Of a DNA stretch of 6,435 nt, positions 1 through 6,127 are shown piece after piece. The stretch spans positions 1 through 6,435 of the forward strand of contig URKU01000104.1 in assembly GCA_900548515.1 (NCBI GenBank). The letters are read 5' to 3'. The stretch's first letter is position 1; the number at the start of each line of letters is the position of its first letter. The position numbers were made by a program, and so were the translations under genes. This DNA comes from an uncultured Collinsella sp. Its GTDB lineage: Bacteria; Actinomycetota; Coriobacteriia; Coriobacteriales; Coriobacteriaceae. The notes beneath the pieces are model-generated. The model did not search any database, had not been told where the DNA came from, and saw only the letters and a program-made list of their open reading frames with translations.

Positions 1-29
1 GCCCGCGTTATTGTGAGAAAGGAGCCCCT

Positions 30-308
30 GTGGCTGTTAACGAAGAGCTGCTTAAGAAGGTTCTTGAAGAGATTCGCCCCAACCTGCAGGCCGACGGCGG
101 CGATATGGAATATGTGGGCGTCGACGAAGAGGGCGTCGTCAAGCTGGAACTGCAGGGCGCTTGCGCCGGCTGTCCCATGAGCTCGCTGACCCTGTCTATG
201 GGTATCGAGCGCATCCTGAAGGAGCATGTGCCCGGCGTTACCCGCGTTGAGCAGGTCAATGCTTCCGGCGAGGCCGAGGACCTGTACGACGAGTACGCGC
301 CGTTCTAA
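30..308 (+). CDS. NifU C-terminal-domain (Nfu-type) Fe-S scaffold protein
   Basis: This 92-residue protein is essentially one NifU-C-terminal (Nfu) domain. Such proteins bind a labile [4Fe-4S] cluster, probably between two monomers, and pass it to apo-proteins in the cytoplasm. Visible hallmarks are the N-terminal helix followed by RPNLQADGGD (residues 16-25), a beta segment VVKLELQGAC, and the cluster-binding CxxC as C45-A-G-C48-P. A helix (SLTLSMGIERILKE) and the closing strand VTRVEQV follow. The GTG start at 30 is chosen because AAAGGAG (18-24) sits five bases upstream and the protein then begins just before the conserved domain. Length matches stand-alone Nfu proteins; no N-terminal IscU-like or A-type domain is present. 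Its upstream partner lies outside the window. Family assignment is firm; client proteins are unknown. Confidence 0.93.
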   Translation: MAVNEELLKKVLEEIRPNLQADGGDMEYVGVDEEGVVKLELQGACAGCPMSSLTLSMGIERILKEHVPGVTRVEQVNASGEAEDLYDEYAPF

Positions 309-319
309 GATGCGAAAGC

Positions 320-339
320 TGCGGACGGTACGCTCCGCA
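320..339 (+). other. Weak hairpin downstream of the Nfu gene
   Basis: TGCGGA (320-325) pairs with TCCGCA (334-339) around an 8-base loop, 11 bases after the stop codon. There is no following T-run, so it is a poor intrinsic terminator. It may only stabilise a transcript 3' end, or be chance in GC-rich DNA. Confidence 0.25.
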
Positions 340-416
340 TAGACGTTACGCCCAGATATGCGACTGCGAGCGCAAGGCCCGCGGCCGCATTTGTATGTAG
401 GGAGCAGGGGATCGGT

Positions 417-1238
417 ATGCTCAACGACCTCTACCACATGCTTGACCCCGTCGCGATCTCGGCGGGCCCCATCACCATCTACTGGTACGGCCTGGCCTAC
501 GTGGTCGGCGCTCTGCTCACGGCGGTTGTTATGTACCGCACGCAGCGTCGTTGGGGCTTCGACATCACGATCGATGACCTGACGAGCGTCGTGGTCGGCG
601 CGGTCTTTGGCCTCATCATCGGCGCGCGCCTGTTTTACGTCGTCTTTTACGGCGATGGCTACTATTGGACCCATCCGCTCGAGATCTTTGCCACCAACGA
701 GGGCGGCATGAGCTTCCACGGCGGCCTGGTGGGCGGCATCTTGGGCGGCATCATCGTGTGCCGCATGTATAAGCTCGACGCCTGGACCATCGCCGACCTT
801 GCTGTGATCGGTGCTCCGCTGGCGCTGTGCCTGGGACGTTGCGCCAACTTCGTGAACGGTGAGCTGTGGGGTAAGCCGACCGATCTGCCCTGGGGTGTGG
901 TCTTTGGCGGCACCGCGGGCGATATGCCGCGCCATCCCTCCCAGCTCTACGAGGCGTTTCTTGAGGGCATTGTGCTCTTCTGTATTTTGCAGGTGCTCAG
1001 CCGCAAAAAGCCGCTACTGCCCCAGGGCACGTTTATGGGCGTGTTCGTGATGGGGTACGGCATCGTCCGCTTTCTCGTTGAGTTCGTGCGCGTGCCCGAT
1101 GCCCAGCTGGGCTATCTGCTGGGCGGCGTCATCACCATGGGTCAGCTGCTGAGTTTGCCGCTCGTGATCGCCGGTCTGGCGCTCATCATCTTCGCCCGAC
1201 ACCGCAATCGCCCCCAGCGCATCTACCTCGACGCCTAA
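417..1238 (+). CDS. lgt: Phosphatidylglycerol--prolipoprotein diacylglyceryl transferase
   Basis: Lgt moves the diacylglyceryl group from phosphatidylglycerol to the lipobox cysteine of prelipoproteins, the first step of lipoprotein maturation, in the cytoplasmic membrane. The 273-residue length is usual for the family and about seven hydrophobic segments are visible. Recognisable motifs are IYWYGLAY near the N-terminus (21-28), SFHGGL with H101, and the Lgt signature GRCANFVNGELWG (140-152) with R141. RHPSQLYEA (172-180) and RFLVEFVRVPDAQLG (218-232) follow, with R218, E222 and R225. By motif alignment these correspond to E. coli H103, R143, R239, E243 and R246. One deviation is Ala143 where the signature usually has Gly (GNF to ANF). 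The ATG at 417 lies six bases after CAGGGG (405-410), with AGGGAG (399-404) slightly further upstream. It ends six bases before a long palindrome. Confidence 0.97.
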   Translation: MLNDLYHMLDPVAISAGPITIYWYGLAYVVGALLTAVVMYRTQRRWGFDITIDDLTSVVVGAVFGLIIGARLFYVVFYGDGYYWTHPLEIFATNEGGMSFHGGLVGGILGGIIVCRMYKLDAWTIADLAVIGAPLALCLGRCANFVNGELWGKPTDLPWGVVFGGTAGDMPRHPSQLYEAFLEGIVLFCILQVLSRKKPLLPQGTFMGVFVMGYGIVRFLVEFVRVPDAQLGYLLGGVITMGQLLSLPLVIAGLALIIFARHRNRPQRIYLDA

Positions 1239-1243
1239 CCAAG

Positions 1244-1281
1244 ACCACCACAAAGGGGACAGGCACCTTTGTGGTGGTTTT
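1244..1281 (+). repeat. REP-like palindrome 1 (GGGACAGG core), possible terminator of lgt
   Basis: A perfect 13-bp stem (1244-1256 with 1266-1278) closes a 9-base loop. The core GGGACAGG is at 1256-1263, flanked by AAAG before it, and by CACC then TTT after it. The right arm runs into TTTT (1278-1281), so the transcript could form a terminator or attenuator hairpin between lgt and the next gene. Two related copies at 3504-3536 and 6127-6161 keep the core and spacing but have different arms, which points to a dispersed repeat family. Confidence 0.85.
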
Positions 1282-1318
1282 GCCGAGTTTGACCGGTTTC
1301 TAGAAAGGCTTTCGGACT

Positions 1319-3502
1319 GTGAAGGATTCCGACCTCTCCACAACGGCTGCGCGCGACGCTGCCCGCATCGTCTGGTTTAAGCGCTATCCCGCCAAGCAGA
1401 CACTCATCGCATTTTTGCTCGCGCTGTTGGCGACCACGGCGTTTTCCATCGATCCCGCCCCGGTGTCGAGCAACGCAGTCTTGGCGATTGACCCCAAGGC
1501 TTCGGGCATGCTGTACGTGTGCTACGAGGTGCTCCTCTCGTTTGCCGGCCATACCGACGCGGTCATGCTGCTTGCGCTTGCCTGCCTGCTCACGCTGCCG
1601 TTTCGCTACGTATTCTTTGGCCGCGGCGACGCCTGGCGTCCCTCGGTGATCCTTCCGTCGCTGTTCTTTGCCGTCTGCATGGTGTTTGGCCGCAGCTACG
1701 ACCTCACCGATTCGGCCGAGATCGTGCTCGGCGACAAGGCGCGCATCATCTGCGCCTGGATAGGCGGTGCGGGCTGGATGCTCTTGGCGGTCGTTGCCTT
1801 CTACCTTGCCTTTGAGTGTCTAGATTGGCTGAGCTCTCGGCGCATTCCGTTTTCCGAAGCGCACTTTGGCCGCGTATGGCGTGTGGCTCACGCCGTGCTC
1901 TCGGTCCATCCCTTTGCCGGGCCCTTCCTGGTGCTTATGGTCGCCTGGGCGCCCACGCTCATCGCTTCGCTGCCCGGCCTTTTTATGGGGGATACGGGTG
2001 CGCAGATTCGCCAGTGGTTCAACTACCCCAACGGTACGAGCGACTACCTGCGCCTGCTCAACCCCAATGTCCTGCTCAACGGGCATCATCCGGTCGTGCA
2101 CACGGCTATCATCGGTTCGTGCGTCCAGCTGGGGCTTTCACTGTTCAACAGCGCCAACGCAGGTCTTGTCATCTACACCTGCGCTCAGTTCGTCATTACG
2201 GCCGCTTGCATGGCCTATTCCATCTCGTCGCTGCGCAAGCTGGGCGTGAGCCTGCCGGTCCGCGGCGTGATCCTGCTGTTCTTTGTGTTTATGCCCATGT
2301 TCTCCAACTACGCGGCCCTGCTTACCAAAGATGTGCTGTTTGCCGACGCGTTTTTGGTTTTGCTGGTGCAGACCGTCAAGCTTGTGGCCTGTGGCCTGCC
2401 TCGTCGCGATGCGAATGTCGAGCGTGTGGGCGAGCCCGAGCCCGTGCTCTTTGCGCGCCATGACTGGCTGCTGCTTGCTCTAGGCGCCATGGGGTCGACG
2501 TTTTTGCGTAACGGCGGCCTGGTGTTTGTGCTGGCGGCATGCGTGATCGCGGCGGCGTTTTGCGCTTGGGACGTGCATGCGGCTCGCCGTGCGGCCAAGC
2601 AGACGGGTGCTGAGTCCTCGTTTCGCGTGCCACGCTTTTGCTGGGTTGGCATCCTGGCGGTGCTTGCGCTCTGTCTTGTCTCCAACATGTACTTCACCAA
2701 GGTCTTTATGCCGGCGCACGACATTACGCCCAGCTCCAAGCGCGAGGTGCTCTCGATTCCGTTCCAGCAGACGGCGCGCTTCGTCCAAAAGCACGACGGC
2801 CTTAACTCAGGTGTCAATCCTACGGTTAAAGAGGACGGCACCATCGTGGAAGCTCCCTGCGACGGTTTGGTGACCGAAGAGGAGCGTGCCGTGATCGATC
2901 GCGTACTCAAGTACGAAAACCTGGGCCGCCGTTACAACCCGGATAAGTCGGACGCCGTCAAAAATTGCTTTAACGAGTACGCCTCGCAGGAGGACATCAA
3001 GGCCTATTTTGAGGTGTGGGCCCAGATGTTCAAAAAGGATCCCGAGTGCTATATCTCGGCGCTCATCAATAACTACTACGGCTACTTTTATCCGAGCGCT
3101 CGCGATGCGTGGGTCTACAGCACGGCGCGCAGTGCCGAGATCATGGCGAAGCCCGATAACCTCAAGTACTTTGACTTCCATCCGGTCGATAGCAAGGTTG
3201 TGCGCTGGTGCGACCACCTGATCAACCTGTACCGCGTGGCAGTACAACGCATCCCGTTTATCTCGCTCGCCATGAGCTCGGCCACCTATGTGTGGATCAT
3301 GATCGCCGTGGTGGTCTATCTGCTACGTCGTCATTCGTGGCGCGGGCTGGCCATTTGGGTGCCGCTGCTGGGCGTGCTCGCCGTGTGCCTGATCGGTCCC
3401 TGCAACGGCTCGACCTACATGCGCTACCTGTACCCGGTTATCGCCTGCATGCCCTTTGCCATCGGCGCCACCATCACCCGCAGCGACCTCCTCTGGTCCT
3501 AA
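1319..3502 (+). CDS. Large polytopic membrane protein, DUF6020-like (candidate GT-C glycosyltransferase)
   Basis: This 727-residue integral membrane protein has many hydrophobic segments (for example around 28-43, 81-99, 142-168, 199-217 and 270-305) and more near the C-terminus. After the segment at 199-217 comes PGLFMGDTGAQIRQW with D225, then GHHPVVHT (255-262), and TKD at 336-338. A long polar stretch, roughly 456-645, probably faces outside the membrane and includes IPFQQTAR. Near the end is NGSTYMRYLYP. This order matches my memory of DUF6020 proteins. It also resembles GT-C enzymes that use lipid-linked sugars, with acidic residues in early extracytoplasmic loops, but that function is inference. 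The GTG start at 1319 has AGAAAGG (1302-1308) ten bases upstream and gives a short cytoplasmic N-terminus before the first membrane segment. It lies 80 bases after lgt and ends two bases before palindrome 2. No acceptor or sugar genes are nearby. Confidence 0.72.
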   Translation: MKDSDLSTTAARDAARIVWFKRYPAKQTLIAFLLALLATTAFSIDPAPVSSNAVLAIDPKASGMLYVCYEVLLSFAGHTDAVMLLALACLLTLPFRYVFFGRGDAWRPSVILPSLFFAVCMVFGRSYDLTDSAEIVLGDKARIICAWIGGAGWMLLAVVAFYLAFECLDWLSSRRIPFSEAHFGRVWRVAHAVLSVHPFAGPFLVLMVAWAPTLIASLPGLFMGDTGAQIRQWFNYPNGTSDYLRLLNPNVLLNGHHPVVHTAIIGSCVQLGLSLFNSANAGLVIYTCAQFVITAACMAYSISSLRKLGVSLPVRGVILLFFVFMPMFSNYAALLTKDVLFADAFLVLLVQTVKLVACGLPRRDANVERVGEPEPVLFARHDWLLLALGAMGSTFLRNGGLVFVLAACVIAAAFCAWDVHAARRAAKQTGAESSFRVPRFCWVGILAVLALCLVSNMYFTKVFMPAHDITPSSKREVLSIPFQQTARFVQKHDGLNSGVNPTVKEDGTIVEAPCDGLVTEEERAVIDRVLKYENLGRRYNPDKSDAVKNCFNEYASQEDIKAYFEVWAQMFKKDPECYISALINNYYGYFYPSARDAWVYSTARSAEIMAKPDNLKYFDFHPVDSKVVRWCDHLINLYRVAVQRIPFISLAMSSATYVWIMIAVVVYLLRRHSWRGLAIWVPLLGVLAVCLIGPCNGSTYMRYLYPVIACMPFAIGATITRSDLLWS

Positions 3503-3503
3503 T

Positions 3504-3536
3504 TTGGTGCAAAGGGGGCAGGTTACTTTGCACCAA
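3504..3536 (+). repeat. REP-like palindrome 2 (GGGGCAGG core)
   Basis: A perfect 11-bp stem (3504-3514 with 3526-3536) begins two bases after the stop codon of the upstream gene. The core GGGGCAGG lies at 3515-3522, with AAAG before it, and TTAC then TTT after it: the same geometry as palindrome 1. The outer arms are unrelated in sequence to those of palindrome 1 yet fully paired, so complementarity is kept while sequence changes. No T-run follows the stem (it continues GGGG), so it is less terminator-like than copy 1. Confidence 0.85.
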
Positions 3537-3543
3537 GGGGCTG

Positions 3544-3606
3544 TATCATCACGACGCCTTCATTTTGGGGTTTATCTCGCAGGCCAGTAGGTATATCATA
3601 ACGACG
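3544..3606 (+). promoter_or_regulatory. Imperfect 13-base direct repeat upstream of yebC; possible promoter or operator region
   Basis: TATCATCACGACG (3544-3556) recurs as TATCATAACGACG (3594-3606), 12 of 13 identical and exactly 50 bases apart, in the 131-base AT-richer gap between palindrome 2 and yebC. TATCAT at 3594-3599 is a plausible -10 element, with only a weak -35 match (TTTATC, 3571-3576, 17-base spacing). TATATT at 3613-3618 is an alternative -10. A yebC promoter should lie here, but the exact element is uncertain, and the repeat could be a protein-binding pair or coincidence. Confidence 0.35.
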
Positions 3607-3667
3607 TTTGTTTATATTGCCCGAGCATCTGCGCTGGGCTTTAGGTCGAAACCGATAGGAGACACGT

Positions 3668-4474
3668 ATGTCCGGACACTCTAAGTGGGCCACAACCAAG
3701 CATCGTAAGGGCGCGCAGGACGCCAAGCGTTCCGCCCTCTTCTCCAAGCTGAGCCGCAACATCACCGTTGCTGCCCGTCTCGGCGGCGACCCGCTGCCCG
3801 AGAACAACGCCAGCCTCGCCGCTGCCGTTGCCAAGGCCAAGGCTCAGTCCATGCCCAAGGACAAGATCAAGTCCGCTATCGACAAGGCCTTCGGTTCGGG
3901 TGCCGACGCCGCTGTCTACGAGAACATCGTGTACGAGGGCTATGGTCCCGCCGGTGTCGCCGTCTACGTCGACTGCCTGACCGATAACCGCAACCGCACT
4001 GCCGCCGATGTCCGTTCCGCCTTCTCCCACGCTGGCGGCAACCTGGGCACCTCCGGCTCCGTCGCCTTCCAGTTTGAGCGCAAGGGCCAGATCGTCGTCG
4101 CCAAGGAGATCTTGGACGAGAACGCCAAGAAGGAGACCATGATCGCCAACGGTGCTGCCGGTGACGAGGATGAGTTCATGATGGCTATCGCCGAGGCCGG
4201 TGGCGAGGACTACGAGGACGCCGGCGAGGAGTGGATTGTCTGGACCGCTGCTAACGACGTCATGGCTGTCTCCAAGGCACTCGAGGAGCAGGGCATCCAG
4301 GTCAAGGGCTCCGAGACCACCATGGTCCCGACCACCCCGACGGAGGTCTCCGGTACCGACGCCAAGAAGGTTCAGCGCCTCATCGACCGTCTCGAGGAGC
4401 TCGACGACGTCCAGGACGTCTACAGCGCCATGGACATGACCGACGAGGTCATCGCTGCCCTCGAGGAGGAGTAG
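3668..4474 (+). CDS. yebC: YebC/PmpR family protein (translation/transcription factor)
   Basis: Family members have been described both as DNA-binding regulators and, more recently, as factors that relieve ribosome stalling at difficult motifs such as polyproline; which applies here cannot be read from sequence. Diagnostic segments are GHSKW (3-7), KHRKGAQDAKR (11-21), MPKDKI (62-67), YEGYGPAGV (89-97) and TDNRNRT (105-111). The C-terminal LIDRLEELDDVQDVY closes the last domain. At 268 residues it is longer than the usual 240-250. The excess lies mainly around residues 143-165, between FERKGQI and DEDEF, where a Lys/Glu-rich linker is inserted. Codons strongly favour C-ending forms, more than in the neighbouring membrane genes, suggesting high expression. 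The ATG at 3668 follows AGGAG (3657-3661) with six-base spacing. No ruvC follows, although yebC-ruvC is a common actinobacterial pairing; instead a terminator isolates the gene. Confidence 0.95.
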   Translation: MSGHSKWATTKHRKGAQDAKRSALFSKLSRNITVAARLGGDPLPENNASLAAAVAKAKAQSMPKDKIKSAIDKAFGSGADAAVYENIVYEGYGPAGVAVYVDCLTDNRNRTAADVRSAFSHAGGNLGTSGSVAFQFERKGQIVVAKEILDENAKKETMIANGAAGDEDEFMMAIAEAGGEDYEDAGEEWIVWTAANDVMAVSKALEEQGIQVKGSETTMVPTTPTEVSGTDAKKVQRLIDRLEELDDVQDVYSAMDMTDEVIAALEEE

Positions 4475-4478
4475 CGCC

Positions 4479-4498
4479 TGCACGGGTTAAGCCGTGCA
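4479..4498 (+). other. Short hairpin immediately after yebC
   Basis: TGCACGG (4479-4485) pairs with CCGTGCA (4492-4498) around GTTAAG, four bases after the yebC stop. No T-run follows, so it is more likely a 3'-end stabilising hairpin than a stand-alone terminator. The clear terminator lies about 45 bases further on. Confidence 0.45.
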
Positions 4499-4543
4499 TA
4501 TCTGGGCATAATGAAGCGAGCATGCAAGCCTCGTGGAATAGAT

Positions 4544-4585
4544 GAGCCGGATCCGCGTGCGTACAGCACCGGACCCGGCTCTTTT
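4544..4585 (+). terminator. Intrinsic terminator of yebC
   Basis: The 12-bp stem 4544-4555 with 4570-4581 has one A-C mismatch (4551/4574). It continues past a bulged C (4556) with GTGC/GCAC (4557-4560/4566-4569), closing a 5-base loop. TTTT (4582-4585) follows directly. This is a strong rho-independent terminator on the + strand. It argues against any start for the next gene upstream of it, although the downstream reading frame stays open through the hairpin. Confidence 0.85.
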
Positions 4586-4590
4586 ATAAT
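4585..4590 (+). promoter_or_regulatory. Candidate -10 element (TATAAT) for the amaP operon
   Basis: A consensus TATAAT starts at the last T of the yebC terminator tail and lies 49 bases before the amaP start codon. At the usual 16-18 base spacing no good -35 hexamer is visible (TACAGC at 4562-4567 is poor), and that region is inside the terminator hairpin. The promoter is therefore plausible but may need an activator or an alternative sigma factor. Confidence 0.4.
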
Positions 4591-4627
4591 GATGCGAATC
4601 GTTTTGCATTCTGTGGACCGAAACCTG

Positions 4628-4634
4628 AAGGGAG
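4628..4634 (+). promoter_or_regulatory. Ribosome binding site fixing the amaP start
   Basis: AAGGGAG lies five bases before the GTG at 4640. In-frame ATGs at 4511, 4589 and 4592 lie upstream, within or against the yebC terminator and without comparable sites, so this site decides the start. Confidence 0.7.
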
Positions 4635-4639
4635 CGCGC

Positions 4640-5185
4640 GTGCGCGTACTCAAACGAGCCCTAGCGATCGTGTATCTTGCCGCCGCCATCGTGGCGCTGG
4701 GCACGCTTGTCTGCCAGTTCTGGGGACCGTATACGTATCGCTTTATGCTGCTGTTGCGTGACACCATGCCTCGCGTCGTCGTTACGGTGTGTGCCGCCAT
4801 CGTGGCACTTGGCGTGCTCATCGGTTTTTTCCGCCTGATGTTCGCGCGTCGCGAGCCGTCCTGCGTGCATCCGGCGGGGGAGCGCAATATCGAGGTTACG
4901 CTCGCAGCGCTTTCCTCGTGCGCCCGTGCCGCGGCGGAGTGCGATGATCGCGTGATGGTTGAGCATATCGAGGCGCGCGTTCAAGGCTCCGACGAGTCGC
5001 GCGTTCGTTTTAAGGTCGAGGCCATCGCGCTGGATGATAAAGACGTCGCCTCTCTTGCCACCGCGATGCAGCAGCGCATCGAGAAGGCCTGCGACACCAT
5101 GCTCGGCACGCCGGGCACGACCGCGCGCGTCCGTTTTTTGCCGTCCAAGACTACCGTCCAGACCGTGGAGGTTTCCGGTGAGTGA
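4640..5185 (+). CDS. amaP: AmaP-like Asp23/Gls24 membrane anchor protein
   Basis: This predicted 181-residue protein has two N-terminal membrane segments (about 7-27 and 46-66) joined by a short loop. An Arg-rich junction (FARRE) and a roughly 110-residue soluble domain follow. The soluble part (IEVTLAALSSCARAAAECDDRV, then RVRFKVEAIALDD and a helix SLATAMQQRIEKACDTM) has the strand-helix pattern of Asp23-like domains. The architecture matches AmaP, which in Staphylococcus aureus tethers Asp23 to the membrane. The assignment rests on topology and on the DUF2273 and Asp23 genes directly downstream, more than on strong sequence recognition. The GTG start at 4640 is supported by AAGGGAG. Its stop overlaps the next start by eight bases (GTGAGTGA), indicating translational coupling. 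The alternative is a generic two-helix membrane protein of unknown role. Confidence 0.75.
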   Translation: MRVLKRALAIVYLAAAIVALGTLVCQFWGPYTYRFMLLLRDTMPRVVVTVCAAIVALGVLIGFFRLMFARREPSCVHPAGERNIEVTLAALSSCARAAAECDDRVMVEHIEARVQGSDESRVRFKVEAIALDDKDVASLATAMQQRIEKACDTMLGTPGTTARVRFLPSKTTVQTVEVSGE

Positions 5186-5555
5186 TACCAACCAAGACAA
5201 GACCGCCCGCACGCCGCGCCTGACGATCGACCAGAACGCTACGCCGGCAGGCGAGTCCGCCGACACCAAGCCCGAGGCCGGCGAGCAGCACGACAGCGCC
5301 GCCAACGACTTTGACGAGGCCATGGGGCTCATCAAAGGTACGGGCGCTGCTATCTGGAGCTACGCCGTGCGCCACCCCAATACTACGCTCGGCGCCTTGG
5401 CAGGCTTTATCCTCGCCGTGCTGGTACTTACGTTGGGCCTGTGGGACACGCTCGTCATCGCATTCTTTGTGCTGATCGGTGCCGTGATCGGCCAGATTCG
5501 CGATGGCGAGAACGGTATCGTCAACTTCTTCGGCCGTCTGTTTAGCGGCCGCTAA
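5178..5555 (+). CDS. DUF2273 family small membrane protein with extended N-terminus
   Basis: This 125-residue protein has a C-terminal part (about 54-125) typical of DUF2273. It contains HPNTTLGALAGFILAVL (66-82), a second hydrophobic segment WDTLVIAFFVLIGAVIGQI (89-107), and the RDGENGIVNFFGRLF tail. DUF2273 proteins are usually only about 60-80 residues, so the polar, Asp/Glu/Ala-rich first 50 residues are an extension, predicted to be disordered and cytoplasmic. The GTG at 5178 is chosen because GGAGG (5167-5171) sits six bases upstream. The gene overlaps the amaP stop by eight bases. In Firmicutes a DUF2273 gene commonly sits between amaP and asp23, as here. The protein's molecular role is not known; it is probably a partner in the membrane Asp23 assembly. 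Confidence 0.85.
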   Translation: MSDTNQDKTARTPRLTIDQNATPAGESADTKPEAGEQHDSAANDFDEAMGLIKGTGAAIWSYAVRHPNTTLGALAGFILAVLVLTLGLWDTLVIAFFVLIGAVIGQIRDGENGIVNFFGRLFSGR

Positions 5556-5587
5556 TATGTATTCGACTGTCGCATCTGCGGCAGGCA

Positions 5588-5595
5588 TAAGGAGG
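5588..5595 (+). promoter_or_regulatory. Near-perfect ribosome binding site of asp23
   Basis: TAAGGAGG ends four bases before the ATG at 5600. It is the strongest ribosome binding site in the window, consistent with the Asp23 protein being made in excess of its two membrane partners from one mRNA. Confidence 0.75.
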
Positions 5596-5599
5596 AACC

Positions 5600-6127
5600 A
5601 TGGCTTTTAACACGAAGGTCGATGTGGCCGATACCGAGCTCGAGGCGAATGAGGCCGTCGCCGCCGAGGCGGAGGACGTAACGCTCGAGGACGAGGCGCT
5701 CGTCGAGGCCGAGTCCGATACGGACGAGGACAACGAGGAGATGGACGAGGAGGCGGACGAGTCCGAGGACTCGCTGACCTATTCCAACGGCGTGATCGAG
5801 AAAATCGTCGCCATGGCCACCCGCGAGGTTCCGCACGTTCTGGGCATGAAGGGTAACCTTATGCACTTTGTGCAGGAACAGTTTGGTGCCGAGAACCTGA
5901 CCAAGGGCGTGACGGTCGAAGTCACCGATGACAACCGCGTGGTCGTCAACATCTCGGTTATCATCGAGTATGGCGCCTATGCGCCTGCGATCTTTGACGA
6001 CGTTAAGGCGCGCGTCACTGAGCGTCTGGCCGCGATGACCGGCCTTGAGGTGGCAGGCGTCAATCTGCGCATCGAGGATGTCATCACCCCCGAGGAGTAC
6101 GAGCACCGCACCAGCCAGCACGAGTAA
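5600..6127 (+). CDS. asp23: Asp23/Gls24 family envelope stress response protein
   Basis: This predicted 175-residue protein has two parts. Residues 8-57 contain 26 Asp/Glu and no Lys or Arg, giving an extremely acidic, probably disordered tail. Residues 59-165 are the Asp23 domain: LTYSNGVIEKIVAMATREVPHVLGMKG, then GVTVEVTDDNRVVVNISVIIEYG, a helix PAIFDDVKARVTERLAAMTGL and the final strand EVAGVNLRIEDV. Asp23 proteins are abundant, act near the membrane and are linked to cell-envelope stress. In S. aureus Asp23 is held there by AmaP. The gene follows the DUF2273 gene by 44 bases with no terminator between, so the three genes are probably one operon. The ATG at 5600 has TAAGGAGG four bases before it. 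The stop is followed at once by palindrome 3 and then a strong terminator. The family is clear; the name asp23 denotes family, not proven function. Confidence 0.92.
   Translation: MAFNTKVDVADTELEANEAVAAEAEDVTLEDEALVEAESDTDEDNEEMDEEADESEDSLTYSNGVIEKIVAMATREVPHVLGMKGNLMHFVQEQFGAENLTKGVTVEVTDDNRVVVNISVIIEYGAYAPAIFDDVKARVTERLAAMTGLEVAGVNLRIEDVITPEEYEHRTSQHE

Noticed and set aside
386..400. Possible promoter upstream of lgt
   Set aside because: The 108-base gap before lgt contains no pair of hexamers at acceptable spacing; lgt may be read through from the Nfu gene.
1816..2463. 215-residue + strand open frame inside the DUF6020-like gene
   Set aside because: It lies out of frame within a clear membrane-protein gene, and its Arg/Ala/Cys/His-rich composition is typical of frame-shifted GC-rich coding sequence.
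3641..4483. 280-residue open frame on the - strand opposite yebC
   Set aside because: It is an antisense shadow created by the strong codon bias of yebC. Its Leu/Val/Gly/Asp-rich low-complexity product matches no family I know, and the + strand protein is unmistakable.
4511..4639. Longer amaP reading from ATG 4511 (or 4589/4592)
   Set aside because: The extension would translate through the yebC terminator hairpin, has no good ribosome site, and adds residues without domain character; GTG 4640 has a well-placed AAGGGAG.
4959..5177. Upstream extension of the DUF2273 frame to ATG 4959
   Set aside because: It would overlap most of amaP out of frame with an Arg/Ser/Pro-rich shadow sequence; GTG 5178 with GGAGG upstream and the eight-base overlap is the natural start.
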